Shown piece after piece: positions 1-10,966 of a stretch of DNA of 64,000 bases (position 1 is its first letter; the number at the start of each line of letters is the position of its first letter). Under the pieces are notes generated by a model. That model had not been told where the DNA came from, did no database searches, and was given only the letters and a program-made list of their open reading frames with translations. A program made the position numbers and the translations under genes. Location of the stretch: the NCBI GenBank assembly GCA_032717465.1, contig CM064683.1, positions 40,547,497 through 40,611,496 of the forward strand. Reading direction: 5' to 3'. Origin of the DNA: Coenobita brevimanus. Lineage: Eukaryota; Arthropoda; Malacostraca; Decapoda; Coenobitidae.

Positions 1-444
1 TCCCTGCTACAATACCAGCCCAACATACAACTGACAAACAATACACTATGCCCACACCGCAATGCAGCCACCCACACCACAACACACTAACCTCAGGCAC
101 CTCACTGTCACAACACAAATCATCCTTCAACAAAACTCAACGCACCCTCTCCCACCCCGCCAGATATTGGTGTGTAGTGATTGTTTCCTTGAAATAATTC
201 ACTCGTGTGTTTCCTTGAAATAATTCACTCGTGGGGGCATCGTCATTTTTAGTCTTTTCTCCGTGAATACATGAGATTCAACGATATTCATGTACTCCCT
301 GCGCGTCATAATAAAAGTTTAAGTGGATGGAAGTTGGGAGCTGCGTGACTGACAAGGAAAGCACCTTAACGTTCAAACACACTTCGCCACGAAACATTCT
401 CTTTACAAATCCAGGTCTTTGTTTCATTTCCAGGTGCCAACAGA
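1..444. other. AC-rich stretch with a 26-bp direct duplication
   Basis: No gene is seen. Two copies of a unit beginning gtttccttgaaataattc lie head to tail at about 183-206 and 209-232 (period 26 bp, essentially identical), a recent short tandem duplication. The rest is unremarkable A/C-rich sequence. Confidence 0.6.
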
Positions 445-849
445 CTAGGATAAAAACACCCTACCAGTGGTCGGCCCGGGTGTCGAACCCGCGACTTCAA
501 GTGTACTGACACAATGATCGCCTTCAGTAAAGTACGCCAGAGTTGTGACAACATTCTTTACGTCAAAGAAGCTGAACATGTTGTACGCTAGTTGACCAGG
601 CGTACCAAGGGTTTGGCTAACACAAATTCCATTGTCTTGAATAAAGTTGCTAGTATCACTGCAATATTTGACAACAGCATTGCTTACGTTGAATCTGCTC
701 ATGTCATAGTTGTGTTCAATGATCCTTTTGTTTATAGCCCTAATCATGTCACCAGTCCATGCAAGGAACACTGTACAACCCAGCCCTCCGTCTACACGTG
801 TCTTTTTCATCAGGCTACTTGACGTCATCCACGTCCATGGCCCAGTCAT
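445..849 (-). pseudogene. possible coding exon or gene fragment of unknown family, running into a tRNA-like SINE
   Basis: A 134-codon open frame on the minus strand has a natural-looking amino-acid mix, with Cys, Trp, Gly and aromatic residues in its middle part (for example GCTVFLAWTGDMIRAINKR and NAVVKYCSDTSNFIQDNG). It is not explained by low complexity. I do not recognise the family. The last ~25 codons (plus-strand about 470-520) overlap sequence that on the minus strand reads CGCGGGTTCGACACCCGG, which resembles a tRNA B box. The real coding part therefore probably ends before about position 525, and the frame then runs into a SINE-like insertion. No convincing splice sites were fixed. 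It could be an exon, a relic of a mobile gene, or a chance ORF. Confidence 0.3.
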
Positions 850-1318
850 GTCAGTCCCCGTTCATTCACACAAGGTTTACTCACTTCCTTTACATCCATT
901 CAGGTCCACTCCAGTCCATTCAGGTCAACTACCATACAGTACGTAATGTTCAAGGATTGGCAACTATCATTTTCACAGTGTGCAGTTGGTTCATTATCAT
1001 AATTTCCAGGACAATAATGTTTAATAAAGTATTGTCATTTCATTTCCTCAGTACAAATCTGCATTTTAAAAGGAGGTGCTATTCATTACATTTACCCCAT
1101 TAAGAAAAAAAGAAATGAATGTCATTTATGATTCAGGGCCACAAAACAGCCATTATGTATGCTAGTGTGGAGCTGTATGTCACTGGTGTGTTTACAGTTA
1201 AACATGTGTATGGCCTGTATGATGAGGTGATAATGGGTCATTATCGGTGTAATGAATTTTGAGCTAAGCTATTTAAGAAGATTTGTCAACACAGAGTGCG
1301 ATGGCGGCAGTAACTGTG
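850..1318. other. no gene seen
   Basis: AT-rich sequence with short direct repeats of a tccattcaggtc-like word near 895-930. No coding signal or recognised repeat family. Confidence 0.5.
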
Positions 1319-1678
1319 TGATGCTGTCACACCCTGGGCTATTACTGACACTAACAATGGGGGGCGCCGCGCCACTGGGTGATACTGACACGCCCTGGGA
1401 TATTACTGACACTAACAATGGGGGGCGCCGCGCCACTGGGTGATGCTGTCACACCCTGGGCTATTACTGACACTAACAATGGGGGGCGCCGCGCCACTGG
1501 GTGATACTGACACGCCCTGGGATATTACTGACACTAACAATGGGGGGCGCCGCGCCACTGGGTGATGCTGTCACACCCTGGGCTATTACTGACACTAACA
1601 ATGGGGGGCGCCGCGCCACTGGGTGATGCTGTCACACCCTGGGCTATTACTGACACTAACAATGGGGGGCGCCACGCC
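1319..1678 (+). repeat. 61-bp minisatellite, six copies of two alternating variants
   Basis: Units start at 1319, 1380, 1441, 1502, 1563 and 1624, exactly 61 bp apart. Each carries the core ctattactgacactaaca (ga-tattactg in variant B) followed by atggggggcgccgcgccact. Variant A has tgatgctgtcacaccctggg; variant B has tgatactgacacgccctggg. The order is A-B-A-B-A-A, so a 122-bp dimer has itself been duplicated. The last unit is slightly diverged (gccacgcctct). The array is GC-rich compared with its AT-rich flanks. Confidence 0.95.
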
Positions 1679-2549
1679 TCTGTGTTGGTGTTGATGACAT
1701 TTGGATTTTGGTGGGAACTTAGTGTATATGGAGAGGTCTTTGGGGTTATTATTTTGTCATTTTTTCCAGGAAGAAATAATTTGAGACGTGACTGAGGGTT
1801 TGATAATGACACAGTGAAAAGAAGGAAGGCAGATGGTGGTCAGATGTTTTATTGAGTGAACTTAAAAAAAAAAAAAAAAAAAAAAAGTTTCGTTCCTTGG
1901 TGTGAGGGTATAATTATAAACATACAGATTTCGCTACAAGTTTTCACATCTAATCCATCCAACCCACAGATATGTCATTATAAAATAAACCCTCTAATAT
2001 AATGACACCAGTACTGAGTGGGATAGTTTTAATATGCCTGAAGTTGTAACTACAATACTGCTGCTTGCGTGTTGCTGTAAATATGAAGGTAACATCCCTG
2101 ATTCTTGAGAATTGTTTTCATGCCTGATGTACCTATACACGACTTTTCGCTTTGGGCTATGATGAAAAAAGAAGGAAAGAAAAATGAAGAACAAAATTAA
2201 TATTTTTGCCACCCGGGTTCGCAACTCCTATGTAGCATAGTGGTACTTTGCGAATAGCTTTGCACTTAAGTAGCAATTTTCTGCAGTCTGTATAAATATA
2301 CCTGGTCTTCTGAAGTATTTTAATAGTAGAGCCCCTGAGCCTTACCTACGTGACGTCATTGGAATCTGATCCATCCCTACATAGTTGGCGATACAGCTAT
2401 TACTAACGTTCGGTGGTAAAAGAAAGAAAGAAAAAAAGACTTCATTGGGATGAAGTTGTTAATCACACACGTTGTACTGAATATTAATACATATGCCCAT
2501 TGTTGTTGGATCCCTTAGCATTTTTTTTTTAATTATGCTTCAATAGCAG

Positions 2550-2551
<2 letters not shown>
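1679..2551. other. AT-rich intergenic DNA with a poly(A) run
   Basis: Contains an uninterrupted A-run at about 1864-1886, which may be a retroposon tail, but no diagnostic body was recognised upstream. A short tRNA-B-box-like word (cccgggttcgcaactcc) at about 2213 is too weak to call a SINE. No coding signal. Confidence 0.5.

Positions 2552-2623
<72 letters not shown>
2552..2623. repeat. (AG)n microsatellite
   Basis: About 35 uninterrupted AG dinucleotides. A (CT)n tract follows some 55 bp downstream, so the two could pair as a hairpin. Confidence 0.98.
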
Positions 2624-2625
<2 letters not shown>

Positions 2626-2674
2626 CCTAAGGGATGTCTTGTTTGCATATTTCATTGATAGTGCCTCAGTTCGC

Positions 2675-2675
<1 letters not shown>

Positions 2676-2727
<52 letters not shown>
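2676..2727. repeat. (CT)n microsatellite
   Basis: About 25 CT dinucleotides, the complement of the preceding AG tract. CR1-like sequence begins directly after it. Confidence 0.98.
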
Positions 2728-2732
<5 letters not shown>

Positions 2733-2807
2733 TTCACTGAAAGGCAGGCAATTTAGAGAGATCTTGATCAGCTGTTTAACTGGGCCCAAGTCTGGCAAAT
2801 AAATTTA
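2728..2807 (+). mobile_element. host CR1-like LINE, segment 1 of 4
   Basis: In the plus-strand frame this reads RDLDQLFNWAQVWQ, the conserved stretch just after the catalytic YADD region of CR1-type reverse transcriptases (family pattern DLD-L--W---W-M-FN--KC). The frame breaks off at tggcaaataaattta, exactly where the microsatellite tail of D1 starts, and the missing continuation reappears at 3466. The 5' limit is uncertain because a CT microsatellite abuts it. Confidence 0.75.
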
Positions 2808-3465
2808 TCATCATCATCATCATCATCCAGATCTCCTTTCCCACCCTAGGGCAGGGTGAGGAGTAGCAATGTCCAGACAGCCCAAATTTGCCCAGTCTTA
2901 TGGGCCATGCATCCATTCACTCATCATTCAAGCCCCCGGAATCCTGGCTTTATCGGATACGCCAAAAAACATTCACCACGTTCCGTAGCTTCACATAAAC
3001 GTATCCGATTGAGTCAATCCAGACGTTGCCATGTTAAAAAGGGGTGCCAAAATCCCTGATCATGCACTTCTCCTCACAACATTCATCCAGCCAGCTTGAT
3101 CTCCTGTCCGTTCCCTAGCCTCACTGACTTCCAAACCTCTCTTCCTCACACACTAGTCCACTATATCTCTCTACCTTCTCCTTGGCCTACCTCGCTTCCT
3201 CCCTCCTTCGAATTCACTCAGATATACTTTTTTCACCACTATCGTTATCCATTCTCTCCACATGACCATACCATCTCAGTACGCTCTCTTCGATTCTGGT
3301 GTCCACCGACTTCCTCACTCCGCATCTTTCACGAATCACATTATTTCGTATTCTATCCACCCTCTGTAGTCCACGTACATTCCTCAGCAGTCCCATCTCC
3401 ACTGCTCTTACTCTTGACTTTTCATTTCCATGCCACACCATAGTCTCACATCCATATGAATCGAT
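2808..3465 (-). mobile_element. RTE-like LINE D1, 3' end only, inserted in the CR1
   Basis: Minus-strand RTE-like 3' end. The C-terminal conserved region reads RNNVIRERCGVRKSV, then LRWYGHVERMDND, a domain typical of RTE-like polyproteins beyond the reverse transcriptase. A 3' UTR follows and ends in a (GAT)n tail, seen on the plus strand as (ATC)n at 2808-2828. D2 at 35.8 kb has the same 3' UTR. The copy is 5'-truncated near 3456. The CR1 frame is interrupted exactly here and an imperfect 9-bp duplication flanks the copy (ataaattta at 2799-2807, atgaattta at 3466-3474). The coding remnant is frame-broken after VERMDND. Confidence 0.85.
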
Positions 3466-3738
3466 ATGAATTTAAATATTAATAAATGTAGCTTGGTAAT
3501 CATTGACAGTCAAAACGTTGGAGCTACCGTAGTTATAGTATGACTAATGTCCAGCTTGATAGGGTAAACCATGAAGAAGACTTAGGAGTTATAATAACAA
3601 ACGATTTGAAACCAAACAAAGAATGTACAGAAGCTGTGAAAAAAAAAATTAAATTGATTGTGTTTATAGGTAGAGCATTTGAATAATAATCCGATAATAT
3701 CGTCCTTACTTTGTACAATTCCTTAGTATGCCCGCACT
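3466..3738 (+). mobile_element. host CR1-like LINE, segment 2 of 4
   Basis: Continues segment 1 on the plus strand. It reads NINKCSLVIID, then MTNVQLDRVNHEEDLGVIIT and NDLKPNKECTEAVKK, and ends LYNSLVCPH at 3738. These are the conserved post-catalytic motifs of CR1-type reverse transcriptases (DLGV--- and LYNSLVRPHLEY). Several stops and frame slips show that it is dead. It stops inside the PHLEY motif, where the poly(T) complement of the A1 tail begins. The remainder of the motif is found at 7054. Confidence 0.85.
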
Positions 3739-6700
3739 TTTTTTTTTTTTTTTTTAGCGAGGAAGAAGGAACCAAAGGCCATGAGCCCGCAGTAACAGTT
3801 CCCTCCAAGAGAAAAACAAAATACAATAGAGAGCCAAATTCAAGATCCGATCATTTTGAGATGCATGGACACACTGCGTTTGAAAGACTGGAGATCATAG
3901 GCAGCAGGAAATACAGACAGAGGGAGACAGTTCCAGAGCTGACCTGTTGCATAAATGAAAGACTGGGAGTAACAGTTAACTCTTGCATTAGAGAGTTGGA
4001 CAGAAAAGGGATGAGAGTTTGCTGCCAGACGGGTGCTACGCGCCCGTCGTAGAGGTGGAGGAATGCAAGCAGACAGTTCAGAGGAGCAGTGACCATTAAA
4101 GTAGCGATAGAAAAGAGATAAAGATGCAACAGTGCGGCGAAGAGACAGAGGTTGAAGGGAGTCAGTAAGAGGAGGAGAGTTAATGAGACGAAAAGCCTTT
4201 GACTCCACCCTATTGAGAAGAGCTGTATGTGGGGAGCCTCCCCACACATGAGAGTTGTACTCCACACACGGGCGGATAAAACCCCTGTATAGAGTCAACC
4301 ATTGTGCAGGGGTAAAGAAAGAGCGGAGTCGGCTTAGCACATCCAATCTCTTGGAAGCAGATTTTACAAGAGATGTAATATGATCTTTCCAAGATAAGTC
4401 CCGAGTAAATGAAACCCCAAGCATGTTCAAGGATGATGCAGGATTAAGCTGAATATTATTAAACATTAGTGGGTATACCTGTGGAAGATTTTGTCGGGTT
4501 GATAGGTGTAAGAACTGAGTCTTAGATGCATTAAAAACAAAAATATTATTTTTACCCCAGTCAGAGATATGAGCCAAGTCAGACATTAGGTGTGCCATAG
4601 CCTCTTCCCTTGTTTGATGAAGTAGCTGTTGAGATGGGCGTTGCAGGAACCGAATGGAAAGGTGAAGGGTGGAGTCATCAGCATATGAGTGGATAGGGTT
4701 AGATGTACAGCTTAGAAGATCATTGATGAATAAAAGGAAGAGAGTTGGTGATAGGACAGAGCCCTGAGGAACACCACTGTTGATAGATCTAGGAGAAGAA
4801 CGATGGCCGTCTACAACAGCGGCTATAGAACGACCAGAAAGGAAGCTAGCGATGAAGGCACAGATAAAGGGATAGAAACCATAGGAGGGCAGTTTGGAAA
4901 TTAAAGATTTATGCCAGACTCGATCGAAAGCCTTTGAGATGTCAAGTGCAATGGCAAAGCTTTCGCCAAAGTCCCGAAAGGAGGATGACCAGGAGTCTGA
5001 AAGGTAGGTGAGAAGATCGCCAGTGGAGCGTCCCTGACAGAACCCATACTGACGATCGGAAAGAAGGTTGTGATAGGAAAGATGCCTTAAAATTTTTCTA
5101 TTAAGAATTAACTCGAAAACTTTTGAAATACAGGACGTTAAAGCAATTGGACGATAGTTGGAGGGTTGGGAGTGGTCACCCTTCTTTGGGACTGGCTGAA
5201 TGAGAGCAAACTTCCAGCAAGAAGGAAAGGTACAAGTTGACAGACAAAGGCGAAAGAGTTTGCCTAGGCAGGGTGTAAGCACAGAAGCATAGTTCTTGAG
5301 AACAACAGGAGGGACCCCATCAGGCCCATATGCCTTGTTAGTACTGAGGCCAGTGATGGCAGAAAATACATCAACTGAAGAAATTTTAATGTCAGCCATG
5401 AGGAAGTCAGAGGGGGGAAGTGATGGAGGAACAGCACCGGAATCGTCTAAGGTGGAATTGGAGGAGAAAGTCTGTGCGAAGAGATCTGCTTTATCAGTAG
5501 AAGAAATAGCTACAGAACCATCAGAGTAGAAAAGAGGAGGGAAGGATGATAAGGTAAAGTTGTTAGAAAGATTTTTGGCAAGGTGCCAGAAGGAGCGGGA
5601 AGAATTCGAGTTGGAGAGTTGAGAGCATTTAGTATGGATAAAATTATTTTTAGTAGAGCGAAGAACAGACTTAGCACGATTCTGGGCAGAAACGTAAAGA
5701 TGATGTGATTCAGGGGTGGGTTGGCTCCGGTACCTTTTGTAGGCCCTCTCCTTGTTGCAGACAGCATTAAAACAAGCGTGATTAAACCAAGGCTTTCTTG
5801 CGTTAGTCAAAGGATATGAGAAAGGAATGTATGCTTCCATGCCCGAGAGAATAACCTCTGTAATGCGCAAGGCGCACTCAGATGGCTCACGGCCATGGAA
5901 GGAATAATCAATCCAGGGAAAATCAAAGAAGTACTGCCTGAGGACCTCCCAGTCCGTGGCTCCAAAATGCAACAGACGACGTTTCCCTGGAGGGTCCACA
6001 GGCCGTACCGGAGTGATAGGACAGGTTAAGGTAATAAGGTTGTGATCGGAGGAGCCCAACGGAGAGAAAAGATTAACAGAGTAAGCAGAAGGATTAGTTG
6101 TGAGGAAGAGGTCAAGTATGTTGGAGCTCTCTCCAAGGCAGTCAGGGATAAGGGTAGGGTGCTGTACAAGCTGCTCTAGGTCATTAAGGATAGAAAAGAT
6201 GTAGGCTTGTTCACCAGGTGGATCCGTGAAAGGAGAGGAGAGCCAAAGGTGGTGGTGAACATTGAAATCTCCAAGAATGGAGATTTCAGAGAAAGGAGAA
6301 ATGGACAGAATGTGTTCCATTGTAGAAGTAAGATAGTCGAAGAATTTTTGATAGTCAGTAGAATCAGGGGATAAGTAAACAGCACAGATATATTTAGTCA
6401 GAGAATGACAGGAAAGCCGAAGCCAGAGTGTGGAGAATTCAGATGAATCAAGTTCAGGAACACGAGAGCAAGATAAGTCGTTGCGTATGTATACACAACA
6501 GCCACCTTTGGCTTTGAAATGAGTATAGAGAAAGTAGGAGGATACAGAAAAGGGTTTGCTGTCAGTTGCCTCAGACAGCTGAGTCTCCGTTAGAAAAAGA
6601 AGGTGAGGTTTAGAGGAGGAGAGGTGGTGCTCAACAGAGCGAAAGTTAGATGAAAGGCCGCGAATGTTGCAGAAATGAAGAAGAGAGTCAGACAGTGGTT

Positions 6701-7053
6701 CCAGGCACCTCGAGTCATCACTGGGAGAGGGGCGGATGGCGGGGGCATTTTTGGTCCCCCCCCCCGTGGACTCCGAGGCTTGATGAATCGACGCCATTTT
6801 TGGTGAATTTTGAATAGGAAGTGTAGTGTGTACTGTGCATGTAGTTTGGTGAAGATAGTTAGAGAAATTTGTACTGGAGAGCATGCTGGCCTACTCTCTG
6901 TGTAACTGAGACACTGAAAAAGTTCAGCAAAGGGGGAGGGTCAGGAACTAGTCCTGAGGGCTGATGAAACGGGAACTCCAGCACTCCCTGTCATCAGCTT
7001 TCCATCCACCTCGGGAGTACTGCCCTGCTCGACTGGTGCTACAGTCTACTCCT
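3739..7053 (-). mobile_element. LINE A1, full-length CR1/Jockey-group non-LTR retrotransposon
   Basis: About 3.3 kb on the minus strand: a 5' leader of ~170 bp (7053-6885), one long ORF (6884-3840), a 3' UTR of ~80 bp and a poly(A) tail (plus-strand T-run at 3738-3757). The 5' boundary is set by comparison with A2 at 28970, where similarity starts at the same word aggagtagact. Two copies starting at the same base suggests a genuine 5' terminus rather than truncation. No separate gag-like ORF1 fits in the leader. It interrupts the CR1 motif PHLEYCVQF. I see no clear target-site duplication; a few CR1 bases may be lost or hidden in the A-tail. Confidence 0.93.
3840..6884 (-). CDS. intact endonuclease/reverse transcriptase polyprotein of LINE A1 (1014 aa)
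   Basis: A single uninterrupted 1014-codon ORF, the only intact large ORF in the window. The N-terminal apurinic-type endonuclease domain (about residues 65-290) shows [10 protein letters not shown], the FLTETQL glutamate, GDFNVHH and the closing GSSDHNLI. The reverse transcriptase (about 500-780) shows [21 protein letters not shown], the first catalytic aspartate in [27 protein letters not shown] and the catalytic YADDSTLH. Next come [14 protein letters not shown] and a C-terminal stretch with [18 protein letters not shown]. It should nick target DNA and prime reverse transcription of its own mRNA. The first ATG lies ~170 bp from the 5' end; initiation at a downstream methionine is possible. 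It belongs to the CR1/Jockey group; exact clade unresolved. All catalytic residues I can check are present. Confidence 0.93.
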   Translation of the reverse strand: MLSSTNFSNYLHQTTCTVHTTLPIQNSPKMASIHQASESTGGGTKNAPAIRPSPSDDSRCLEPLSDSLLHFCNIRGLSSNFRSVEHHLSSSKPHLLFLTETQLSEATDSKPFSVSSYFLYTHFKAKGGCCVYIRNDLSCSRVPELDSSEFSTLWLRLSCHSLTKYICAVYLSPDSTDYQKFFDYLTSTMEHILSISPFSEISILGDFNVHHHLWLSSPFTDPPGEQAYIFSILNDLEQLVQHPTLIPDCLGESSNILDLFLTTNPSAYSVNLFSPLGSSDHNLITLTCPITPVRPVDPPGKRRLLHFGATDWEVLRQYFFDFPWIDYSFHGREPSECALRITEVILSGMEAYIPFSYPLTNARKPWFNHACFNAVCNKERAYKRYRSQPTPESHHLYVSAQNRAKSVLRSTKNNFIHTKCSQLSNSNSSRSFWHLAKNLSNNFTLSSFPPLFYSDGSVAISSTDKADLFAQTFSSNSTLDDSGAVPPSLPPSDFLMADIKISSVDVFSAITGLSTNKAYGPDGVPPVVLKNYASVLTPCLGKLFRLCLSTCTFPSCWKFALIQPVPKKGDHSQPSNYRPIALTSCISKVFELILNRKILRHLSYHNLLSDRQYGFCQGRSTGDLLTYLSDSWSSSFRDFGESFAIALDISKAFDRVWHKSLISKLPSYGFYPFICAFIASFLSGRSIAAVVDGHRSSPRSINSGVPQGSVLSPTLFLLFINDLLSCTSNPIHSYADDSTLHLSIRFLQRPSQQLLHQTREEAMAHLMSDLAHISDWGKNNIFVFNASKTQFLHLSTRQNLPQVYPLMFNNIQLNPASSLNMLGVSFTRDLSWKDHITSLVKSASKRLDVLSRLRSFFTPAQWLTLYRGFIRPCVEYNSHVWGGSPHTALLNRVESKAFRLINSPPLTDSLQPLSLRRTVASLSLFYRYFNGHCSSELSACIPPPLRRARSTRLAANSHPFSVQLSNARVNCYSQSFIYATGQLWNCLPLSVFPAAYDLQSFKRSVSMHLKMIGS

Positions 7054-7195
7054 CAGTATTGCGTTCAATTTTGATCAGTGTATTATAAAAACGATTTGGA
7101 AAAGCTTGAAAGGGTACAGCAAGGGATGACAAAGATGATACCTAGATTGGAAAATAAACCATACGAAGAACATTTTGAAGTCTTGAATCTCTTTA
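7054..7195 (+). mobile_element. host CR1-like LINE, segment 3 of 4
   Basis: Resumes after A1 with QYCVQF, then YYKNDLEKLERVQQGMTKMI and PRLENKPYEEHFEVLNLF, the conserved CR1 C-terminal region. It ends in the codons ctc ttt a, and TTA at 7193-7195 is the target duplication of H1. The frame continues without a missing codon at 13012 (aca ctg act aaa cgg). Confidence 0.88.
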
Positions 7196-7196
7196 G

Positions 7197-10100
7197 CCCC
7201 TTAACCGCGGGGCGTCACTTTCGTGATGCTCGGCCACAATGGATCATACCGCGGGGCGTCACTTTTGTGATTCTGTGTTGTTTTGAATGATCCCGGGCTC
7301 TCAAGTGGTAGCTTGTATCATATATCAGTACTGCCAATGTCCAACACTAGTCAGGTCTCCAAATCTCATCTGTACTCCCATCCATTGTTGACAATTTAGC
7401 GATTTTACCCCCTTCGTGACTTCCCTCCCTACCTGCCCTCCATTACCCTGTCCTCTCACCTCCCATGCCGCTCTGCGCTACGCAAATTTCCCCCGGATTT
7501 TTCCACAGATTTCATCCATTGAAATAAGCCCTATGCCCTATACTTATACAAAATAATATATACCAAAAAAAAAAACAGGTAAGTGATAGTGTTATACACC
7601 AGGAATTGGCTAATTATCACCTGACAAAACCTCACATGCATTCATTTGCTACATTACCACGGTAATTTCCCCTTTGAATTATGCCTTGTAATCGATGTCT
7701 GTAATAAAAATATAAATCAGAAAGGAAGGGAGAAGCCTAAGTGACATTTACATTCACCTGGAACTACCTATTTCTTTATGTATTGCCGAGATTTTCTACC
7801 TATAAAAAATTAGCATGTAAGTTAGCAGCAGTCAGCCTAAGTGTCATTGTCAACCCTTCCCTTCTCAGATAAGCCGCAGCATTTAGTTCCTTGTCCTCCG
7901 CTGTAGAGAAACAATGTCGCACTTACGCCCCGCCATTCTTGCCGCTTCTGCGCCCATTGCAAAGGGCCCCGTGACCTCTACCCCTAAGAAAAGTAATGAG
8001 GCAAGCAGGAAAGGCCTTAGTGACTCTGCAGTGGCACGTGAACTGGCAGAATTGTCCATGGTTATGATGGACAGTGACTTTGACAATTCGGGTGAATCTT
8101 GTGATGAGGCGGGTGAGGTTATCGTGCCAGAAACAGCTACAACGAGTGCTTCAGTGTCTGAATTAGTGTCTAGCTCCAAGGGAAAGGAGCCTTTAGTGCA
8201 GCAAGGACAGGAATTTGGGAAGGGAGTGAAAAGGCGGCATGTTAGCCCCAGAACAATGCCCCCACGTGATCCAGCCCGCCATGAGTCACGAGTGCATTCA
8301 CCTCCCCGTTCCCCAAGCCCCACTTCACTCATTTCTTCATCATCGTCGGCTGAGTTATCTCCGGAGTCTTCATCATCGGAGTCACCACCAGCATCAACAG
8401 TGAAGGCAGGCCGTAGAGGTAGAGGTAAATCAAGGAGAGTGAAAAGTAGTGTAGCTAGTAGGGTAAGGGCTGCTAGTGCCGTATGGCAACCTAGGGTCAG
8501 TGCGAGTGACCTTGACCGAGATAAATCTGCCTCACAGCCAACCTCCACCACCACCACCACCACCCGCCCTACACCGCCACGACAGGGAATCCTGGACGCC
8601 TTCGCATGGACGGAAGGGTCAGATTTTGTGCCAGAAAATTTAGTGTTTGATGGGAGCTCCTCAGGAGTTCAGCCTACCTTCACTATGGACGAAAATGCTG
8701 AGTGTGTCGACTACCTTTTGACCTTTCTAGATGACGAAGTCATGCAGCACATATGTGATGAGACCAACAGATATGAATCACGTGCTGCAAGTGGTACAGG
8801 TGCAGCCAAGATGCAACAGTGGTCCATGCTGGGAGTGCAGGAGCTGTATGTGTTCTTTGCCCTCATGCTTCTCATGCCACACTCCAAGAAGCATGAGTTG
8901 GAAGAATACTGGTCCATGGACCCCTTACTACCCTCACCCACCTTCAATAAGTACATGGCCAGAGATCGCTTCCGGAACATCATGAGAAACCTGCACTTTG
9001 CCGACAACGATGTACCTTCCCAAACCGACCCACTCTGGAAGATCCGGGAGATTCTGAGCAGAATGAAGGATAAGTTTATGTCATTCTTCCACCCCTTTCA
9101 GAAGGTTGTCATTGACGAATCCTTGGTTTTGTTCAGAGGACGTCTTCGGTTTGTTCAGTACATTCCAAGCAAACACATCGCTTTGGAATTAAGTTCTTTG
9201 TACTGTGTGACTGTAAGACGGGGTACATCCTTGACTTCGTCATATATTCAGCCAGCACTGTCGATCTGGATAAAACACACCCCCTTGGCTTCTCAGGCTG
9301 TGTAGTGAAAGTGCTCCTAGAAAAGTATTTTGATGGGAATCATGTGCTGTATACAGACAACTACTATACAGCACCGAAACTTGCCAAATACCTTTCAGAG
9401 CACGGCATTGGCTCCTGCGGCACTGTCAAAAGTAATCGTGCCCACTTCCCCAAATTCCCAGAGGCAGGAACCTCGCAGCGAGGAGACGTGCACCTACGCA
9501 AGTCTGAGAAGATGCTGGCAATATGGTGGCATGACAAGAGGGTCGTGCACATGCTCACCACCGTACATAAGGGGGAGATGACAGACAGTGGGAAGGTCGA
9601 CCATAGGACAGGCGAACCTGTGATGAAACCTGATGCTGTGTTGGACTATAATATCAACATGCGGCTGGTGGACAAGTCCGACATGATGATTGGTGAGATC
9701 GACTGCCTCAGGAAGAATACTAGGTGGTACAGGAAAGTTTTTCTGCATCTCATAGATATGACGATGCTGAACGCCTTCATCCTGTACAAGATGAAGGTCA
9801 AACCACCCAAGTCCTTCTCCCTGAGGTTGTTCGCCAGGACTTGTGTCCAGCAGCTGGTGGAAAGATATGGTAGGGTGACAGCAGCAACTCCAAGGCACCA
9901 TCCAGTAACACTTCCCGACCGACTTGAGCAGAGGGCGTATATGGATCGGCACAGACTTGAGCTTATGCCTGCCACAGGGAAAAGGAAGGCTGCGATTCGC
10001 AGGTGTCAGGTATGTGCACATACCACCCGCCGCACACCTGAGCACAAACGCACCTCTTGGCAGTGTGCTGAGTGCCAGGTTCCCCTCTGTGTTACCTGCT

Positions 10101-10966
10101 TCTTCGATTACCACAGCCAGAAGCAGTTCTAACAGTGCAAGTCTGAAAGCAGAATAATTTGGAAATAATGTTTAAATAATGTGTAAATAGCAGGTGAAAG
10201 CAATGGATGTTCAGTACATATGATTGAACAGTGTATTACAGTTTTATCTTACTGAAAGTGACAATGAATAACATAGTGTAAGTAAAATAGAAGGGTAAAT
10301 ATTGAAAATAGAATAGAAAATGTAAATAGTAATGTAAGTAATTAGTAATATAAGAATATGAGTACAAATAATTTGTTATAACAGTGAAAGTGAATCCGTG
10401 GCTCTCTACGTATTTTACTGAATGAAAAATTGAATGACTTCAGTGACAATAAACTAATACTACTGAAGGAAACTTATGGAGAAAGACTCCAGATATATAT
10501 GTGATATAGTAATAGAAATATAAAGTGTGAGGGGTTTTATGAATAATAAATGACAGAGTACCAAGAGCGAACTAGCGCAAGTGCGACGATCAGACTCGCT
10601 CGTAATTTCCATTGCTTTCACAGTGTTTTTTTTTTTTGAGTATGGATCCCAAACTACTTGAAAATCATAGAATAGTGTTTATAGTGTTTATATCTGGCTG
10701 TGGTAATCATATTACGGGTTGTCGGGAAGTGTAAAGTGGAGACTTCGTTACCCTATTTCAGAGGTCTCCACAAGTCCTACGGTAACCAAAGGAGGCTCAA
10801 CAAACATTCCAGGAGAAAGCTGAAGGTATGTGCCATAAGCATATGTAATTTTTTTGTTCTAGGACTAATACCTGATTTTTGGCAAATATTTTTTGAGAGT
10901 CTGTCGGAGCCCGAATAACCCCGCGGGACACGCAAAACATTGGTAAACATGCCCGCGGTGTAGGGG
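7197..10966 (+). mobile_element. piggyBac-type DNA transposon with TTAG target duplication
   Basis: A 3.77-kb element bounded by imperfect terminal inverted repeats: left CCCCTTAACCGCGGGGCGTC, right complement CCCCTACACCGCGGGCATG. TTAG lies on both sides (7193-7196 and 10967-10970) where piggyBac normally uses TTAA. Next to the left end the word ccgcggggcgtcactttYgtgat occurs twice (7206 and 7251), and a second ccccgcggg word lies inside the right end (about 10919), so subterminal repeats are present. Transposase coding occupies 7914-10132; about 700 bp of 5' leader and 830 bp of AT-rich 3' sequence have no other gene. It sits at the very edge of Harbinger H1. Confidence 0.85.
7914..10132 (+). 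pseudogene. piggyBac transposase (PGBD-like), broken by one frameshift
   Basis: Cut-and-paste transposase. Residues 1-220 are a Ser/acidic-rich, low-complexity N-terminal region. The DDE_Tnp_1_7-type core follows: QELYVFFALMLLMPHSKK, YWSMDPLLPSPTFNKYM and DRFRNIMRNLHFADN. The three catalytic aspartates are visible in VVIDESLVLFRGR, LYTDNYYTAP and MRLVDKSDMMIG. The C-terminus carries a cysteine-rich zinc domain (CQVCAHTTRR, then WQCAECQVPLCVTCFFDYH), as in many piggyBac proteins. A one-base deletion near 9174, after YIPSK, throws the frame; coding resumes in the next frame with RFGIKFFVLCDCKTGYILDF and runs to the stop at 10132. Apart from that shift the gene looks complete, so it decayed recently, or the shift is an assembly error. 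ATG context is acaATGtcg. Confidence 0.9.

Noticed and set aside
1319..1678. CRISPR-like array
   Set aside because: Uniform head-to-tail 61-bp units with no unique spacers, in eukaryotic DNA; a minisatellite.
2205..2290. tRNA-like word cccgggttcgcaactcc
   Set aside because: No matching A box at the right distance; too weak to call a tRNA or SINE.
5296..5529. Frames antisense to, or in other phases of, LINE A (also 8711-9007, 9494-10114, 30494-30823)
   Set aside because: Shadows of the A1, A2 and piggyBac genes.
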